Below, one piece after another: positions 22,109 to 33,479 of a DNA stretch of 64,000 bases (the stretch's first letter is position 1; every line of letters starts with the position of its first letter). Below the pieces are notes generated by a model. It worked only from the letters and a program-made list of their open reading frames with translations. It had not been told where the DNA came from and searched no databases. The position numbers and the translations under genes are program-made. This stretch comes from Okapia johnstoni. Taxonomy: Eukaryota > Chordata > Mammalia > Artiodactyla > Giraffidae. The stretch is from NCBI GenBank assembly GCA_024291935.2, contig CM044320.1, forward strand, positions 33,882,001 to 33,946,000. Reading direction: 5' to 3'.

Positions 22109-23230
22109 CAATGAAAGAAACTAAAAGCAAGGTGAAAAGGCAGCCTTCAGAATGGGAGAAAATAATAGCAAATGAAACAACTGGCAAAGAATTAATCTTT
22201 AAAATATACAAGAAGCTCATGTAGTTCAATGCCAGAAAAATAAATGACCCAATCAAAAAGTGGGTCAAAGAACTAAACAGACATTTCTCCAAAGAAGCCA
22301 TCAGATGGCTAACAAACACAGGAAAAGATGCTCAACATCACTCATTGTCAGAGAAATGCATATCAGAACCACAATGAGGTACTATCTCACACCGGTCAGA
22401 ATGGCTGCCATCAAAATGTCTACAAGCAATAAATGCTGGAGAGGGTGTGGAGAAAAGGGAACCCTCTTATAGTGTTGGTGGGAATGCAAACTAGCATAGC
22501 CACTATGGAGAAAAGTATGGAGAGTTTGTAAAAAACTGGAAATAGAACCACCATACGACCTTGCAATCCCACTGCTGGGCATACATACTGAGGAAACCAG
22601 AATTGAAAGAGACACATGAACCCCAATGTTCATTGCAGCACTGTTTAGAATAGCTAGGACATGGAAGCATCCTAGATGTCCATCCGCAGACAAATGGATA
22701 AGGAAGTTGTGGTACATATACACAATGGAATATTATTCAGCTATTGAAAAGAACGCTTTTGAGTCAGTTCTAATGAGGTGATGAAACTGGAGCCTATGAT
22801 ACAGAGTGAACTAAGTCAGAAAGAGAAACACCAATACAGTATATTAACGCATATATATGGAATTTAGAAAGACGGTAACGGTGACCCTATATGCAAGACA
22901 GCAAAAGAGACACAGATGTAAAGAACAGACTTTTGGTCTATGTGGAGAAGGCAGGGGTGGGATGATTTGAGAGAATAGCATTGAAACATGTATATTACTA
23001 TATGTAAAATAGATGACCAGTGCAAGTTCAATGCATGAAGCAGGGCACTCAAAGCTGGTGCTCTAGGACAACCCAGGGGAATGGGAGGGGGAGGGTGGTG
23101 GGAGGGGGGGTTCAGGATGCGGGGACACATGTTCACCCATGGCTGATTCATGTTGACATATGGCAAAAAGCAACACAATATTGTAAAGTAAGAAGCCTCC
23201 AATTAGAATAAATTAATAATTTAAAAATAA
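22109..23230 (+). mobile_element. 5'-truncated L1 with target duplication
   Basis: About 1.1 kb of plus-strand L1: the ORF2 C-terminal region (residues such as DPIKKWVKELNRHFSKEAI, then stops), the G-rich 3' UTR (near 23080-23110), 'gctgattcatgttgacatatggc' and an A-rich tail. Direct repeats aagaagtgtgcaaata (22093-22108) and aagaattgtgcaaata (23231-23246) differ at one base. Truncated at the 5' end, so dead on arrival. Confidence 0.95.
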
Positions 23231-23246
23231 AAGAATTGTGCAAATA

Positions 23247-24291
23247 ATGGGAACATCTACTCTAAAATTCTTGCCCCCAATTGAATTGGAACCCACTATT
23301 TAAATATATTAGGTACATTTTACATTATAGTTCATAATGTTTTTCATATGGAGTTTTAATATGTTATATAAGATTTTGGCTGTGGTTCATGATATTTGTC
23401 ATTAAAAAAAATGAAGTTTAAATATTTGCCACAAAGGAAAATTGGTGTGTTTGGAAGCTGAGCTGTGTTCATTCTCTCATCCCCACCCCCAGTGTACTGC
23501 CTCATAACACATGTGATTGTACATAGATTTATTTTTATATAAAACTTCATGGTGGACTTTCATCACTTCAATCAGTTCAGTAAAAGTGTTCAAAAAATAA
23601 CAACTTTTGAATTCCAAAATTGCTTAGAGTCTTTGAATTAGAATCTTTCTGTGGAAAAGAAAAAAATAATTTGCCAATATTGGCAAAGCTTTGCATAAAA
23701 TTTTAAAATTAGATAAACAGCAAGCCATTACTAAACAGTACAAATATTATTGTGAAGCAACATGTTAATTTAAAAACATGTGGCCCTTATTTGATGCAAT
23801 ATAGACATTGTGACTACTATAGTTTTAGAACCTCAAGGGAAATTTGACTATATTAAATTTGATTTTGGCATGAAAAGTGAGTTCATTGAGGACTTTGGGA
23901 CATCAGAGATTATCAGATTATTCATTCACCTGGTATTTACAGCATAATGCTTAGTACTGTGAAACACACAAAAAATTGTACACTTAATCTTTTCAACACT
24001 GAAGAGATTAGTTTGAAGCTCTTTGTCCAACTTCAGATTTGTGAATATACCATAACATATAATTTCTTCAGCTCTTTAATATCTGTTTATTTTCTTAAAC
24101 TCTTTAATATCTGTTTATTTTTTGGCCAAGAGTCATCACTTTGTTGTACTGCTTCACTTGATCTTTATTTCTATTAGTAGCCCTAAGCCATGAGCTTTTT
24201 GTCTGACCGTCCCACAAAGAAATATTTTCAGTCTGTTCATCTGAGTTACTGGATAGACTGGAAACAAAACCATGTTGGAATACAGATGTTT
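23247..24291. other. non-coding; contains a short tandem duplication
   Basis: AT-rich sequence. At 24072-24121 a 22-base block (ctctttaatatctgtttatt plus tt) occurs twice, 28 bases apart. No exon or known repeat otherwise. Confidence 0.5.
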
Positions 24292-24303
24292 ATGGTTGGC
24301 TGG

Positions 24304-24579
24304 CAGAGAAGGCAATGGCACCCTACTCCAGTACTCTTGCCTGGAAAATCCCATGGACGGAGGAGCCTGGTAGGCTACAGTCTATGGGGTCGCTAAGAGT
24401 CGGACATGACTGAGCGACTTCACTTTCACTTTTCCCTTTCATACACTGGAGAAGGAAGTGGCAACCCAGTCCACTATTCTTGCCTGGAGAATCCTAGGGA
24501 TGGCGGAGCCTGGTGGGCTGCCGTCTGTGGGGTTGCACAGAGTTGGACACGACTGAAGCGACTTAGCAGCAGCAGCAGC
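24304..24579 (+). mobile_element. Bov-A2 SINE (dimer) with 12-bp target duplication
   Basis: Tandem units ending gacttagcagcagcagcagc. The perfect direct repeat atggttggctgg lies at 24292-24303 and 24580-24591, sharing its first base with the tail. Recent insertion. Confidence 0.96.
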
Positions 24580-24911
24580 ATGGTTGGCTGGGCCCCATGT
24601 AACTAGCCAGACAGCCCAAGCTTGTAGTTTACATTTGCTTCTCAGCTCAACTAGCCTTATTCATCAGGGACCTTGCACCTTAAATTTGAAAATGCCAAGG
24701 GTCTCTTTGAAAGAATCTATTCTTTGACAACAAAATCTTATTGAGAAGCCAAAACATACTTCAGGGATATTTAGACAGTGGAAATCAATGTGTCATTAGA
24801 TGCCCAAATGAATGCATGGGTTGAAACACGAAACGCTGTTGGCAGTGAGAGATGGGAGGACGACATGGGGGCATAATATGAAAGCCTTTATTATTTGAAC
24901 AAGACGTGAGG

Positions 24912-25033
24912 ACTGGCTACAGATACGATTTTGAGCATGGTTAGGGATCCACATGATTTATTTGATTGACTGGCTACCCATTCCTGGATACGATTTTGAG
25001 CATGGTTAGGGATCCACATGATTTATTTGATTG
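24912..25033. repeat. 65-bp local tandem duplication
   Basis: A 47-base block beginning gatacgattttgagcatgg is identical at 24922-24968 and 24987-25033. A shared 'actggctac' precedes each copy at 24912 and 24969. It is not part of any repeat I recognise. Confidence 0.9.
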
Positions 25034-25167
25034 TAATTCCTACACACCCTATTCCTGGTCAAAGGGAGCCAGGATTTTGGACCCAGGACTATCTGACTTT
25101 AAAGTTTATGATATAAACCTTTATCCTATATGGTGACGCCTACAACTTTATACACTCAACCAGTCTA

Positions 25168-25440
25168 TAATGAAGGACTGAAGCTGAAGCTCCAATACTT
25201 TGGCCATCTGATGCAAAGAGCCTACTTCTCCTACATCAGGAAAAGACCCTGATGCTGGGAAAGATTGAAGGCAGGAGGAGAAGGGGACGACAGAGGATGA
25301 AGATGGTTGGATGGCATCTTCAACCCAATGGACATGAGTTTGAGCAAACTCCAGGAGACACTGAAGGACAGGGAAGACTGACATGCTGCAGTCCATGGGG
25401 TTGCAGAGTCGGACACGACTGAGCAACTGAACAACAACAA
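25168..25440 (+). mobile_element. BovB LINE 3' end
   Basis: 5'-truncated BovB terminus: 'aaggactgaagctgaagctccaatactttgg', 'gaaggggacgacagaggatg' and an ending 'gactgagcaactgaacaacaacaa'. About 270 bases, moderately diverged. Confidence 0.92.
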
Positions 25441-25640
25441 CCCTTCCTTCAAGGTCCACACAGTGCTGGCCTCTCCCTAAAGTCTTTTTAGATCGTCTGA
25501 TCTGCGTCCTGTACCACTTTGAACCTTTAATATACAGCTTTAGTCTTTTATGTACTTGTTTCCCCTCCTGGATTGTGAAGATTCAACCTTCATGGGAAAT
25601 ACAAATTACATCCAATAATATTTAGTACAGAGATCTGGCC
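25441..25640 (+). repeat. L2 LINE 3' end
   Basis: 'cttcaaggtccacacagtgctggcctctcc', 'ttcccctcctggattgtgaag' and 'tccaataatatttagtacagag' follow the order of the L2 3' end. The BovB fragment abuts or interrupts it on the left. Confidence 0.6.
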
Positions 25641-26240
25641 TGTACCCTGGATGTGAGAGTTGACAGTAGAAGAGAAAAAAAGGGTGATATGAAGTGAGTA
25701 TTGCCTCAGAAGCAGGAGTAAGTAGGATGAAGCAGAAGTTGACTTGAAAGAGAAAGAAAGGACCGTCCAGGTTACACGACAAACCAAAAACAGAGTGAGA
25801 CTGGAAAAGTAGGTAAGGGATAAAATGAGGATTTGGATTTTACTCTGCAGATGTGGGAACCAATCAAAAACAAGCTTGATTAAGAAGATGACTAAAACCA
25901 TCTCTATCTAAGGGTGAAACTGATGATGAGTAATTTAGCGGTGTATTTTCTCCTTATTTTGTTTGGATCATGTGAACCTATTGTTCCATATAAAAGAACA
26001 CTGGGTCACATTTTAGGTGACACAATTCCCCTAGACTTCCTGGAGTTTTTCTGAAAGTGGTAGATAACTCATTAAGGGGACGTCTTCCTGAGTCATGTAA
26101 TGGTGGATATCTGACTAGCACTCTCTTGCTGCCAATGTGAAAAGTAGTCATAGCAAAGTTCCTGCTAATGTTCCCTCAGCCTTTTCCCCAATGGAAAAGA
26201 GGTGGAGGATAAGATGGGATGGGAACAAATTTGGAAGATT
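25641..26240. other. non-coding, no recognised element
   Basis: About 600 bases with no exon or repeat that I can name. Confidence 0.4.
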
Positions 26241-26254
26241 TAGGATCCCCTCTG

Positions 26255-26470
26255 AAGGTGAAAGTGTTAGTCACTCAGTCGTGTCCAACTCTCTGTGACC
26301 CCATGGACTGTAACCCACCAGGCTCCTCTGTCCTTGGAATTTTCCAGGCAAGAATACTGGAGTGGGTTTCCATTTCCTTTGCCAGGGCATCTTCCAGACC
26401 CAGGGGTTCATGCCTGGGTCTCCTGCATTGGCAGGCAGATTCTTTACCGTTTGAGCCACCAGGGAAGCCC
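26255..26470 (-). mobile_element. Bov-tA SINE with target duplication
   Basis: Full-length reverse copy ending tttgagccaccagggaagccc. Flanked by taggatcccctctg (26241-26254) and taggatccctctg (26471-26483), which differ by one base. Confidence 0.95.
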
Positions 26471-26844
26471 TAGGATCCCTCTGTTAAGTCTTTATCCTGA
26501 AGGCTTTCTAAAGGGCCTGAACTACCTGGAGAGGCCTTGTTTACCAAGGGAGAGATACTCATTGGTCAGTTCATTTGATTCCTTCACTACTCATGGTAAA
26601 AGATAAAGAGCATTGTAACTTTTATATTCCCGATATGGCAAGGCTAGCAAACCAGAAAGGTCTTAAGTGTCATGGCGGTCCATTTATGTTTTATTTGAGG
26701 TATCTTATCCTAAACCATTGGACTCGCCTAATATTTCTAACTGACAAACCGTTTGAGATTTCCTTTTATTATCTGTGACTTTGATGAAATTAAAATTATT
26801 ATCAAAACAGCCTAGATTAATTATACCAGCTCAGGACCCATGTT

Positions 26845-27055
26845 GCCTGAGTTGTGGTCCCAATTTCTCCGCTTAACAGCAGTGCGATCTTTTGTAAGTT
26901 ATTTAACCCCTCTCCCTCAGTTTCCTCATCTGTTTGATGGGGATAATAATTTACTTCTCTTTGTCTTTGCCAAAATTAAATGAACGAATTTACTGTTCAT
27001 CTACTAAAAGTAAAGCTGTTAGAATAGTATCTGGTACACAAGTTATCAATACAAA
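26845..27055 (+). repeat. MIR SINE
   Basis: Forward MIR: 'gttgtggtcccaatttctcc', 'taagttatttaacccctctccctcagtttcctcatctg' and 'gatggggataataattta'. A BovB fragment follows directly. Confidence 0.8.
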
Positions 27056-27064
27056 TGACTTCTT

Positions 27065-27398
27065 CAGTTCAGTCGCTCAGTTGTGTCCGACTCTCTGTGA
27101 CCCCATAAACTGCAGCACGCCAGGCCTCCCTGTCCATCACCAACTCCCAGAGTTTACCCAAACTCTTGTCCTTTGAGTCAGTGATGCCATCTAACCATCT
27201 CATCCTCTGTCGTCCCCTTCTCCTCCTGCCTTCAGTCTTTCCCAGCATCAGGGTCTTTTCAAATGAGTCAGCACTTCGCATCAGGTGGCCAAAGTATTGG
27301 AGTTTCAGCTTCAACATCAGTCCTTCCAACGAACACCCAGGACTGATTTCCTTTAGGATGGACTGGTTGGATCTCCTTGCAGTCCAAGGGACTCTCTA
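27065..27398 (-). mobile_element. BovB LINE 3' end
   Basis: Reverse BovB terminus from 'cagttcagtcgctcagttgtg' to 'gatctccttgcagtccaaggg'. A short direct repeat, gacttctt, flanks it (27057-27064 and 27399-27406), which supports a truncated insertion of about 334 bases. Confidence 0.93.
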
Positions 27399-27485
27399 GA
27401 CTTCTTATTGTGTTGTAAATGAGAGAAAGCAGCTAAAGGTGAAGTGACTCAGGTAGTTACCCAACAAGATTACTACACTAGGATT

Positions 27486-27636
27486 GTTGTTTAGTCAGTC
27501 AGTTGTGTCCAACTCTTTGCTGCCCCATGGACTGTAGCCTGCCAGGCTCCTCTGTGATGTGTTCGACCCAGGGATTGAACCCTGGTCTCCTGCATTGCAG
27601 GCAGACTCTTTACCATCTGAACCAGCTGGGAAGCCC
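27486..27636 (-). mobile_element. Bov-tA SINE with internal deletion
   Basis: Reverse copy of only about 150 bases. The middle segment is missing between 'caggctcctctg' and 'cgacccagggattgaaccc'. Both ends are present. A short direct repeat, ctaggatt, flanks it. Confidence 0.9.
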
Positions 27637-28008
27637 CACTCTAGGATTAGTGTTTCTCATTTCAGGATTTAGTCCAGAGAAATAGCTGTTTCTTAGACCA
27701 AAGGTCAGGAAACTTTTCCTCAAAGGGCCAGATTAGATAGCAAATATTTTATATTCTATAGACCTTACTGTCTCTGTTGCATCTTCTCAACACTGTCATT
27801 GTGTCCTGCAAAAGCAGCCGTAGACAATATGTAAATTAATGGGCTGACTGTGTTCCAATAAAATTTTATAAAAACAGGTGGCAGACCACATTGCCCTGCA
27901 TACAGACTCCTGCTTTAGATGCTTGTCTAACATGAATAGAGACTTCAAATTCCATTTAAAGTATGAAATAAGGCATTATTATAATAAGCAGTAACTTCCC
28001 TTCCTAAC

Positions 28009-28084
28009 TCTGGAGAATTCCATGGACTGTATAGTCCAGGGGGTCACAAAGAGTCAGACACAACTGAGCAACTTTCACACTTTC
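28009..28084 (+). mobile_element. 5'-truncated Bov-tA fragment with 15-bp target duplication
   Basis: Only the last 76 bases of the SINE, from 'tctggagaattccatggactg' to 'caactttcacactttc', between two perfect copies of acttcccttcctaac (27994-28008 and 28085-28099). Shows that severe 5' truncation occurs for this SINE. Confidence 0.94.
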
Positions 28085-28099
28085 ACTTCCCTTCCTAAC

Positions 28100-28896
28100 G
28101 ATTATTAGTCTGACATGTTACTTGCCATTATGGTGGTCATGCTTTACAAGATCAAAGGGATTTAGAAGATAAGCAGTACAGATAAATGTGTTTTCCATCT
28201 CAAAGGGATATACAGAAGTCATTTATTTAGTGGTTTGGAGAATTTTCTTGGTATTTGAAATCTGAGATTTGGGCAGGATGTTAGGGTTTGTGCTGTTAAA
28301 TGGATGCAAATATACTGGGTTTTGCTTGTTTTGTTGTTTTTTGTAATCTCTGAAAAGAAAAGGTTTGTGGGTCATATAAAAAGTTGTTTGTAATTATCCT
28401 TGTCATTACACTAAAGGTTTCCTGCTAGGAATGTAGTTTGCATGGGTTATGATTTTTTGATGGCTTAACTTTTCAGTTGAATAATGTGTTCTTGTTTTTA
28501 AATTAAACTTGTCAGTCAGCCTCTGTGAGCGGCTGACTGTGTTGCTTAGTTTGCATTTATAGTTACGTCTGTTTCTGAGGAAATGACTAAAGTCTCCTGA
28601 ATTTGATCAAAACTGCATCACAAAGGGTATCTTTGACTTATTTAGACAAGGCTCACGATGGAAACTCAAAAAAATCTCATAGTTCATGTTTATAAATGTT
28701 ATTATGTATTCAGTCCTGGTTGGGCCAATAATCAGAGTTCTGTGCTGAGGGAAGGCTTGAATGTTCCCAGTGCTTCTTATTAATAGTTAACGTGAATTCC
28801 TCTGGAGCAAGTTCAGGCAGCACTTTCTTATAATACTCTTTTAAAAAAATCGTTTTCTAATTTTACATGTGACTTTCAGGTGAGTCTTATAGAACA
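28100..28896. other. non-coding, no recognised element
   Basis: About 800 bases with no exon or named repeat. A 9-bp inverted repeat (cagtcagcc / ggctgactg) at 28513-28539 is noted without assigned function. Confidence 0.4.
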
Positions 28897-30415
28897 TCAG
28901 TTCAGTTCAGTCGCTCAGTTGTGTCTGACTCTTTGCGACCCCATGAACCACAGCACACCAGGCCTCCCTGTCCATCACCAACTCCCAGAGCTTGCTCAAA
29001 CTCATGTCCATTGAGTTGGTGATGCCATCCAACAATCTCATCCTCTGTCGTTCCCTTCTCCTCCTGCCCTCAATCTTTCCCAGCATCAGAGTCTTTTCAA
29101 ATGAGTCAGCTCTTTGCATCAGGTGGCCAAAGTATTGGAGTTTCAGCTTCAACATCAGTCCTTCCAATGAACACCCAGGACTGATCTCCTTTAGGATGGA
29201 CTGGTTGGATCTCTTTGCAGTCCAAGGGACTCTCAAGAGTCTTCTCCAACACCACAGGTCAAAAGCATCAATTCTTCTGCGCTCAGCTTTCTTTATAGTC
29301 CAACTCTCACATCCATACATGACCACTGGAAAAACCGTAGCCTTGACTAGACAGACCTTTGTTGACAAAGTAATGTCTCTGCTTTTTAATATGCTTTCTG
29401 GGTTGGTCATCACTTTCCTTCTAAGGAGTAGCGTCTTTTAATTTCATCGCTGCAGTCACCATCTGCAATGATTTTGGAGGCCAGAAAAATAAAGTCAGCC
29501 ACTGTTTCCACTGTTTCCCCATCTATTTCCCATGAAGTGATGGGACCAGATGCCATGATCTTAGTTCTCTGAATGTTGAGCTTTAAGCCAACTTTTTCAC
29601 TCTCCTCTTTCACTTTCATCAAGAGGCTCTTTAGTTCTTCACTTTCTGCTGTAAGGGTGGTGTCATCTGCATATCTGAGGTTATTAATATTTCTCCTGGC
29701 AATCTTGATTCCAGCTTTTGCTTCCTCCAGCCCAGCGTTTCTCATGATGTACTCTGCATATAAGTTAAATAACCAGGGTGACAATATACAGCCTTGACAT
29801 ACTCTTTTTCCTATTTGGAACCAATCTGTTGTTCCATATCCAGTTCTAACTGTTGCTTCCTGACCTGCATACACAAGAGGCAGGTCAGGTGGTCTGGTAT
29901 TCCCATCTCTTTCAGAATTTTCCACAGTTTATTGTGATCCACACAGTCAAAGGCTTTGGCATAGTCAATAAAGCAGAAATAGATGTTTTTCTGGAACTCT
30001 CTTGCTTTTTCGATGATCCATCAGATGTTGACAATTTGATCTCTGGTTCCTCTGCCTTTTCTAAAACCAGCTTGAACATCTGGAAGTTCATGGTTCATGT
30101 ATTGTTGAAGCCTGACTTGGAGAATTTTGAGCATTACTTTACTAGCGTGTGAGATGAGTGCAATTGTGCGGTAGTGAGCATTCTTTGGCATTGCCTTTCT
30201 TTGGGATTGGAATGAAAACTGACCTTTTCCAGTCCTGTGGCCACTGCCGAGTTTTCCAAATTTGCTGGTATATTGAGTGCAGCATTTTCACAGCATCGTC
30301 TTTCAGGATTTGAAATAGCTCAACTGGAATTCCATCACCTCCACTAGCTTTGTTTGTAGTGATGCTTCCTAAGGCCCACTTGACTTCACATTCCAGGATG
30401 AACATAGCTATGTCT
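28897..30415 (-). mobile_element. BovB (RTE-clade) LINE, 5'-truncated, 1.5 kb
   Basis: Reverse BovB from its tail (agttcagttcagtcgctcag) through the 3' coding region to about 30415. It covers the second half of the reverse transcriptase and the C-terminal region. The frame shifts at least twice (near 29410 and 29925-30142), so it is inactive. BovB is the usual source of the machinery that copies Bov-tA and Bov-A2. I saw no convincing target duplication. Confidence 0.95.
28907..30405 (-). pseudogene. BovB ORF2 remnant: reverse transcriptase and C-terminus
   Basis: Three open segments. 30142-30405 gives EVKWALGSITTNKASGGDGI, which starts the reverse-transcriptase fingers. 29410-29925 gives AGQEATVRTGYGTTDWF and the palm motif YADD (29662-29673), followed by KVGLKLNIQRTKIM. 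28907-29413 gives [20 protein letters not shown] and [17 protein letters not shown], the RTE C-terminal region. They are in different frames, and the stretch between the first and second segments is out of frame. Confidence 0.92.
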
Positions 30416-31806
30416 TTTTCTTCTCCTTAAATTGTTTCACTATTTTTTCTCCTTCTTTATTCCTTTTCAGGTAGTCCTGACATGTAAAGCATCTAAACCT
30501 TGTACATGTAATTTCTAACAAGGACCACCCCCCAACCCCCACCGCTGGTCTCCCCACCTCTGCAATATCCATGAGTTCTCCCCAGCCTAGCTTCGTGCCC
30601 TCTCTGTGAATTCAGTCCTCATTGCAGTGGAGGGGGCCCTCATTCTGCTCTTTGTTCAGGGCACTGGGTGGGAAGGAAGGGCAGGTCTGGCTCCTGTCTG
30701 CTCAGACACAGGCTGACCTGTGGTCTGGGACCCAGGCTGGAACCTACATTTTCCCGTAAGGGGCTCTGTTAGAGAAGGTGGTTGGGATTTGGTATAATTA
30801 TGCTTCTAGATCAGCAGTGTTATGAGCTCATTGGGGTTTCTGCCCTAGCTTTTAATGCAATCCCTGTTTAGTTTGAACCCTCTGTAAGCAGCTCAAGGAA
30901 CCAATTCTCCAACTTAAATCTTGGATCAAAGTATAAAACAGATAAAAGTGCAATTACTCTGCCCACTACCACACATCTATTCATCTCCACCTCTGTTCTT
31001 AGAAACACCTGTTGGGTAGGGTTGCCAGACACTCACTTTAAAAACTGCTGATGAAGATTCCTCTTTACTTTTGGAGCACACACTAGTCTTAAAATCAGGT
31101 TTGCTTATGTATGCATCATTAATTGCTTAAAATTTACCTGGATTGGTGTGTATGTGTGGGTCATATATGAAGTCAGCTTTTGGGGAGGTTGAATGTACAG
31201 AAGCTTACCTGAGCTGAGAAATTCCTTCAAGGCAGCCTCTATCCACCATTCATGCCTAAATTCCATTGCATTTTATTTCAGTGTTAAGCACTTCAGAAGA
31301 GGCCTTCTGAAGCTCTTGTTTGTTTGATTGTTTAATGAAAATGTTCTCAAGATCCATATCCATTAAGTTGTTGGAATCTTTGAGCTGATCCTATTGCTTC
31401 TCTGTTTAATTAAGCATGTGAGGTCACTGGCTCCTCAAAAGGACAGAGAGAAGGAAGCAGCTAAACTCCTACTTCATGATTTTGTCTAGAACTGGTCCAG
31501 ATCGTATGTACATTTGAAAAGCACATGTGAGATCATGCCTCTAGCATTTGACATGGAGATGCTCAACTGTTTCTGTATTATTCTTGTTGGATAAGAAAAT
31601 AATAAATTTCTTCCTTTTCTTAAACCTTAACAGCTAAGCATTGGTGAACTATGATTAATTCATTTACTCAGGAAACATAAAGCACCTAACCTATTCCAGG
31701 TACCTTGTGATATAAAAATTAATGATGGTAGTTTTGTGCTGAAATTCAGGTTTCAAGGAATATATGAAGTTGTGGCCAGTAACTGAGGACGTAAGGAGGA
31801 ATGAAT
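30416..31806. other. non-coding, no recognised element
   Basis: About 1.4 kb. GC content is higher around 30520-30760 without an obvious exon. A small palindrome-like stretch (cttcagaa...ttctgaag) is at 31291-31312. Confidence 0.4.
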
Positions 31807-31872
31807 GCTGGAAGGGGGGAAGGAAGAAAAGGAAGGAAGAGGAAGGAACAATGGAAGGATAGGTGGAAGGAA
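31807..31872. repeat. (GGAA)n-rich low-complexity
   Basis: Imperfect GGAA/GGAAGG purine tract. Confidence 0.85.
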
Positions 31873-31924
31873 ATTAGTTAAATCTGTTGGTCCTTAACAC
31901 ATTTTATTGTTTTTATTCATTTTT

Positions 31925-32136
31925 AATTTTTATTAAAAATGTATCTATTTGACTGCACTGGGTCTTAGTTGTAGCACACAGATTCTTTGATCTCCATAGT
32001 GGCATGCAAGATCTTTAGTTGCAGCATGAGAACTCTTGGTTGCAGCGTGTGGAATCTAGTTCTCTGATCAGGGATCAAACCCAGATCCCCTGCATTGGGA
32101 ACACAGAGTCTTAGCCACTGGACACCAGGGAAGTCC
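31925..32136 (-). mobile_element. CHR-type tRNA-derived SINE
   Basis: Reverse copy from 'aaaaatgtatctatttgactgcactgggtcttag' to 'cttagccactggacaccagggaagtccc'. Full length. Confidence 0.9.
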
Positions 32137-32924
32137 CACATTTTATTGTTTTTTTTCAATTGCACACATGTTATCTAGTTTGCTGTTCTTTGCTTATATA
32201 ATAATTCACCATCTATAGGGTCTTTTTTATGGTGTGTCATAGTTTGGAGTTGGTTTTAATTTATCTCCTTTATATTTGTTTCTTTTCAGTATAAAAGAAC
32301 TTCATGGATCAGATTGCTAACAAGTACATGGAAGATTTGAAGAGTTGAAGAAAAAAAAATTCACTATTAAACTTGTTTTTTAAAATGTAAGTAAACTGTC
32401 TTCTCACTATTGTTCATATGTGTTATCTTCATAGCCTGCAATTACCTGTCTGTACACTCAGCGTGTAAATTTTTTTCCCAGTAGTAAAGCTGCTTGTCTG
32501 CATAGTCTACTCATAAAGTCTATGATAATTTATGACCCATCCCTCTCCTTACAATTTTTTAAATTCTAAAAGTAATTTGACTAACATAGGTGGTTGTAGA
32601 ACTTAGACGTGTTGTGACAGTAAGTGAGTAAATCTTTCTTTGGCGTCAAGAGGGAAAATAGACCTGGTAGCACATAAAAAGCACTGCCCTTTTCTCAAAT
32701 CCTTTGTTGCTCCTTACCCTGCAGGTTCTTAGTGCACCATGTAAGTCAGTGAGAATTGTTGGTCAACCTGTTAATGACCCCATAGACTTAGAGAAGTGAG
32801 GTATTTGCAATATAAGCTTATTTATCCCTTCCTCCTTGTTTCTTTTGCTCTGTAATAGTAGTGATATTTAGCTATGTATCTATTAAAAGACAAGCACTCG
32901 ACTGGTTCAATTCAATCAATATTC
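32137..32924. other. non-coding, no recognised element
   Basis: Contains a TATA-like word followed by an A-rich stretch and a gtaagt-like word near 32390, but no coding support. Confidence 0.4.
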
Positions 32925-33145
32925 ATTCAGCAAATGCTTTTTCTGAGTGCTTGTCATGTGCCAGGCACTGCTCTGACACCGTTACCTTGTGCTATACTTG
33001 TGGCAGCCTTGCAAAGTAGGAGCCCATATTTTAGTGATGGTGATCCAGGTGAGTATACTGAGATTCAGAGAGAGGTAAGGACGCTACAGACGATCACACA
33101 GCTAGGAAGGGGAGGAACCTAGAGTGAACACCATGCTGTCTGACT
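32925..33145 (-). repeat. MIR SINE
   Basis: Reverse MIR with a well-kept core: 'ctgagtgcttgtcatgtgccaggcactgctctg', 'gatcacacagctaggaagggg' and 'cctagagtgaacaccatgctgtctgac'. Confidence 0.85.
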
Positions 33146-33479
33146 TTTCTCATTTGCCATTTTCTAAATAATGTTGAAATCCTCATCCTGGCTCAGTTGT
33201 TGTTGGAGATTGGAACCTCCTGGGTTGTGTTCTTAATAGGAATGTGGTCCTGATTCTTCTAAATCTTGGGTGTAGTCACAACAAGAAAGGAAGTTAGAGA
33301 AACATCTTCCCAAGTTTGAGAGGTACTTTTGGTATTTGGAGGGGGAGTTAAGAGATCTAATGTCTAGACAGACCTTTCCATGAATTTCTGTGTGTCTTTG
33401 GAATACTTAACATCTACAAGAAACAGTTACTATTATACCTGTTAAGGAGAGCAGACCAGATGTTCTCCACGGTCTCTTT

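Noticed and set aside
22864..23202. 112-codon minus-strand Pro-rich open frame
   Set aside because: Antisense of the G-rich L1 3' UTR.
28513..28539. 9-bp inverted repeat as a terminator or RNA hairpin
   Set aside because: Too short for significance in 64 kb and without U-tract or gene context.
29853..30152. 99-codon plus-strand open frame, and similar ones at 28992-29441 and 29573-29797
   Set aside because: They are antisense translations of BovB reverse-transcriptase sequence.
31291..31312. cttcagaa...ttctgaag palindrome as a binding site
   Set aside because: Resembles a STAT or heat-shock-type palindrome only loosely; no promoter context.
32290..32400. TATA-like word followed by a short open stretch and a gtaagt-like donor
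   Set aside because: No coding support, no upstream GC-rich promoter and no downstream partner exon seen; likely chance.
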